Assembly (NCBI GenBank): GCA_008921705.1
Contig: VFFE01006671.1
Location: 1 to 64,000 of the forward strand
Source: Burhinus oedicnemus
Taxonomy: Eukaryota > Chordata > Aves > Charadriiformes > Burhinidae
Direction of reading: 5' to 3'
Length of the DNA: 64,000 nt
Part shown: positions 60,777 through 64,000 of the stretch, piece after piece
How positions within the stretch are numbered: the first letter of the stretch is position 1
How the letters are laid out: each line of letters starts with the position of its first letter
The notes under the pieces: model-generated
What the model was told of the DNA's origin: nothing
Database searches by the model: none
The model's input: the letters and a program-made list of their open reading frames with translations, nothing else
Made by a program: the position numbers and the translations under genes

Positions 60777-63599
60777 GCAGCCCTGTGAGGGCAAACATTT
60801 AAAATGTGTCTAGTTCTGAATTTAGTTGCAGGAATGATCATACTCTAGAAGAAGATGTGACCGTAAAGGTCTGAAATCAAAAGGCAGATACTGTGTTGGC
60901 ATTCGTCACACCATTGATGGCAAGTTACCACTTTGAAGTAGAAGAGGCTGCTAATCATGCCCATTCATGAGAATATGCCCGCCGTTGCAGTCACGTGTAC
61001 AGCCACTCGTAAATGGGTTCTCATAAATATCTCACAGTTTCAGTACTTGAAAGTTCAGAGTGTGGGAAAACATGACACAGAAGGTGTGATGGCATCACAT
61101 GCAAGGGAGGCATTAGGCATACCTCAGTGGGAAAGGAGTGCTGTCCCAACCTTAAGGAAGACTCTGATGTGGGAAGTGGAGAGAAAGGTAATAAGAGGAA
61201 GGAAATAACTGATGAGCGGCACCAAATGTCCTGGTGCCATGATACAGTAATCTATAGATGGAAGAAATCTCTTTAATTTTTCTGGGAAAGGATTTTGTCT
61301 TAATTAAAAAGTTTTTTTAAAAAATTTGTTTTTCATGGATAGTCTTTGTAATTGTTCCCAGTTAGATTCTTATAGAGCTCATAGGCAAAGTTTAAGATGT
61401 TTCCTTCTATGTCTTTTGCTGTATACACTGCCTTTGAGTATTGTACACCCTCTGCAGTGACGACAACTCTTGTAGTAGCTGTTTTGGATGATACCTGAAT
61501 GCATGAAACTCACCTCCTTCTGTGGGTTTATAGTCCTTTATGTTTCAGTGAGGCAGAGAAAGGCTTCTGTACAGTAAAAAAGAGGCAAGACAGGTAAAAA
61601 TCTGCATATGTACTTAGCCTATTTTTGTAAGCAGAGAACACGCACTTTCTGCAACTGTGTTCAGTCGCTGAGCGTTACTTCAGTCAGATAAAGGGGCAGA
61701 GCTCTCGAAGATGATTAGGTTCCCACAGGTTTTGTGAAAGCAACCTGTTAGATGAGGAAGGCTTGTGGGTGCACTAGCTAGAAAGCCAAGCAGTGGATGA
61801 GCTAAGATCTTGCTAGACACTGTAAAATCCACATGGGAAACAGTGTGGGTAAGTGCCCTGTAGAAAATCTCTGTTCGATGCGTTCAGCTGATCACAGAAG
61901 CCGGATCAGGAGGAAAGCAGGCATCGCTGGTGTTGCAGATGATGAGATTGCTTCTTAATGCCACTGTTTTGGAGCCCAGCTAGGGATTTTCTATCAATTG
62001 CTGGCAACATCCTTTGCCACCCTTTGCGCTGTTGGCTTATGAGGGAGTTGCCTGTGGCATTAACTGACCTAGTGAGGGAATCCTAGATGGCTGCTTTTGG
62101 CCTCATCCTGTCTCTGCTTTCCCCTTGCCAGCCTGTTCCAGCTATTAGCCAGGAGCCACTGGAAAGGAGGGCCTGAAAAAATAATTCCTGCTGCTCGGCT
62201 CTGCTAGAGCAGGGCTGCCCGGGCAGGAGGTGTGTTGCCCAGTAGTTGAATAGCAGTGAGCAGAGGCCATTCTAGTATAAACGCCAGTGGTTTGGTTGAG
62301 TGCTGTTCCTTATGTACGTGATTTCCCCACAAACAGTGATGGTGATCCCGTGCGTCCCAGGGGAAAGGGAGAAGCAGTGTTCCTTTTTCCACTCACAGCC
62401 TGTCTGGAATGTCATCCGGGTTAAAAAAAAAAACACACAACTGCTTGTATTTCAGTGGCAGCTGGGGACACTGGAGGTGAAGATAGCATTATGGGAACCC
62501 CCCGTTAGATAACTATTTCTAGACTAGAGGAATTTGATCTTCCCAAAATGCTCTCATAATACTGTAAGCACCCATTGTGTCAACTCAGAAAAGCACTCTT
62601 TTGTAACACAGCACTGTCATACTTGGCCCTTTCATGAGGGCAGGGTCAGCGCAAATGGGTTACTGCGGCCGTGGGGGCTGCCCCCGGCATCTCACGGCAC
62701 ACTTCTGTGGTCTGCCTGGCTTCTCTTCAGCACCCTGCACCATGTTCGAGTTGTATAGTGTTATGCACGTGGTCATTTGCACAGTGGTTTCACAGTCACC
62801 AGCATCTCCTGCGCATCCACTGGTGATGTTCCCGATCTCATGGCAGATTGTCAGCTGTGACTACCTCTACCAAGTGGGCACCTTCAGGCTTTTATCAAGG
62901 GAAGCAAAATGCAGCCTACTGAGTTCAATCCTACCTTAATTCCTAACCACACAAGCCAGAGACCCAAATTACTGGCAGGAGAAAGATTGCTTTGACAAGA
63001 TCCCATAATCTCTGTGGAAGAAAGTAACAACAAACCTACTAAGGTACCAAAGATGACAGTCAGACTGGTTTAGCAGGTAGGAATGGTGAAATTTAGAACA
63101 TTTCAGCTGTAACAGATACGTAGTTTACAAATGGAATGGAAGATTTTATGACTGTGAAATGGAAATTACAATCTAGCAGATACGCCTACAGCTGTGGGAA
63201 CTTGTGTCCCTGATGTCATGACCTTCCTGATCTGTGAGGTGGTGGACTGCCTTCCTGCAGCCAATGGAGTCTGGAGAGCAGGCATTTCCAGAGGCAGGGA
63301 CTCCTGGCGGGTGGTGCTACAGAAATTGTGCATGCCAGCCACCAAAACACAGTTCAACTCTACGTTTCCACTGAATCAATAATCTGAAAAGAGATTCTTC
63401 TATAAAGTCCTTTTTGATCAGCCTTCAGAAATTCAAATGGTTTCAGTCTCCAAAGTAGTGATCATGACCTCCATCGCCGGTCGTTGTTCCATCTACTAAA
63501 TGATCCTCAGGTAGCCGTTTAACGTGTGAGTGGTGGACCAAGGCTTCCTTCCCTGTAACCTTTACAGTAAAGTAAGAACTTGGTAAGACAGTATACCCC
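60777..63599. other. Intergenic sequence upstream of SEC63
   Basis: No exon, RNA gene or known repeat was recognised. Open frames are short (up to about 100 codons, for example 62634-62939 plus) and without recognisable features. Confidence 0.65.
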
Positions 63600-63605
63600 C
63601 CCTCC
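63600..63605. repeat. Target-site duplication, left copy (ccctcc)
   Basis: A 6-bp ccctcc next to the LTR end, repeated exactly at 63951-63956. Six bases is the usual size for alpha/beta-like (ERVK-type) bird elements. The surroundings are C-rich, so chance is not excluded. Confidence 0.7.
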
Positions 63606-63950
63606 TGTCATAGCGGCCTAAGAAATCAATCCATGCAGCCTTATTCAGATTAACATGGCGACTTTTATTGCTCAGTTCTGCCCCCTCTTTATATTCCTGC
63701 TCCTTAATCACGTGCTAGTTATATTTTCTTCATTGGTTAGCAGTAGCAAAGCGTGCAGCTATATTAGTACAAGGATTGGTTCTCCTGCTATTATCACGCG
63801 CAGTCCACGCAGCTTCTCTGGTATGTCTTCATCCTGTTGTTTTCTGCTTAAGCTTGCTTCTTTCTTCCTCAAAATTGCTTATCTCTTCTTCGTCAAGGAC
63901 AAAGCTGTGTAGCAAAGTCAGAGCCGCCTGCAGCCCAACCATCCCCCACA
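63606..63950 (-). mobile_element. Solo LTR of an avian ERVK/alpha-like retrovirus
   Basis: 345 bp. On the minus strand it starts TGTGGGG and ends CTATGACA (TG...CA ends). Minus-strand promoter parts are in retroviral order: CCAAT at 63775-63779 and 63732-63736, TATA (ATATAAAG, 63687-63694), then AATAAA at 63664-63669 only about 20 bp later, as in compact avian LTRs, and a short U5. No internal genes adjoin it, so it is a solo LTR. Transcription from it would run toward the SEC63 promoter. Confidence 0.82.
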
Positions 63951-63956
63951 CCCTCC
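63951..63956. repeat. Target-site duplication, right copy (ccctcc)
   Basis: An exact copy of 63600-63605 directly beyond the TG end of the minus-strand LTR. Confidence 0.7.
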
Positions 63957-64000
63957 CACCTGGGTTCCAGTTTAGATTTATAGGAAAATACTTTTATTAG

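Noticed and set aside
60124..60798. Long minus-strand frames of about 200 codons across the CpG island
   Set aside because: GC-rich DNA has few stops; the products are Pro/Arg/Ala-rich and some run through the N gap.
1..64000. CRISPR array, prophage, operon, tRNA or rRNA genes
   Set aside because: None seen; the window is vertebrate intronic and intergenic DNA, with no regular spacer-repeat structure or cloverleaf recognised by eye.

Overview
This is vertebrate, almost certainly bird, nuclear DNA. The evidence is long AT-rich introns, one clear 3' end of an avian-type CR1 LINE (30112-30285, with an ATTCTATG terminus), older CR1 fragments, and two solo LTRs that look like bird endogenous retroviruses (47156-48100 and 63606-63950). 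There are no bacterial features, operons, CRISPR arrays or phage genes. The species cannot be named from this sequence alone.

The window holds essentially one protein-coding gene, SEC63, on the minus strand. It encodes the ER translocon J-protein that recruits BiP to Sec61/Sec62. Twenty coding exons were placed by reading splice sites and reading frame together. They join without a frame break from the second base of a Glu codon (42934) to the stop codon at 1031-1033, giving 714 residues. The order of parts is: second transmembrane segment, lumenal J domain with HPD, third transmembrane segment, Sec63/Brl region, Lys-rich linker, acidic linker, the C-terminal part of the Sec63 domain with a WWW motif, and an acidic tail. 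Exon 1 should carry the start codon and first transmembrane segment, about 41 residues by analogy with mammals. It is not visible and most likely lies in the assembly gap of 20 N at 60061-60080, inside the CpG-island promoter.

Layout: 1-1030 is 3' UTR, probably truncated at the window edge; 1031-42934 is exons 21 to 2 with 19 introns; 42935 to about 60060 is intron 1, which contains an antisense ERVL-like solo LTR, an ancient CR1 remnant and a diverged 110-bp direct repeat pair; 60001-60660 is a CpG island and promoter with a CCAAT box, GC boxes, and a YY1/TISU-like start context facing the opposite way; 60661-64000 is intergenic DNA with no recognisable gene, ending in a minus-strand solo LTR.

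The best leads are the missing exon 1, a cluster of six CAGCTG E-boxes in intron 18 (5271-5731), the two solo LTRs with intact target-site duplications, a phased 45-bp tandem module inside the larger LTR, a possible divergent transcript starting near 60351, and two exon-like open frames of unknown meaning in introns 11 and 12. I found no convincing new multi-gene system; the region reads as an ordinary vertebrate gene locus.
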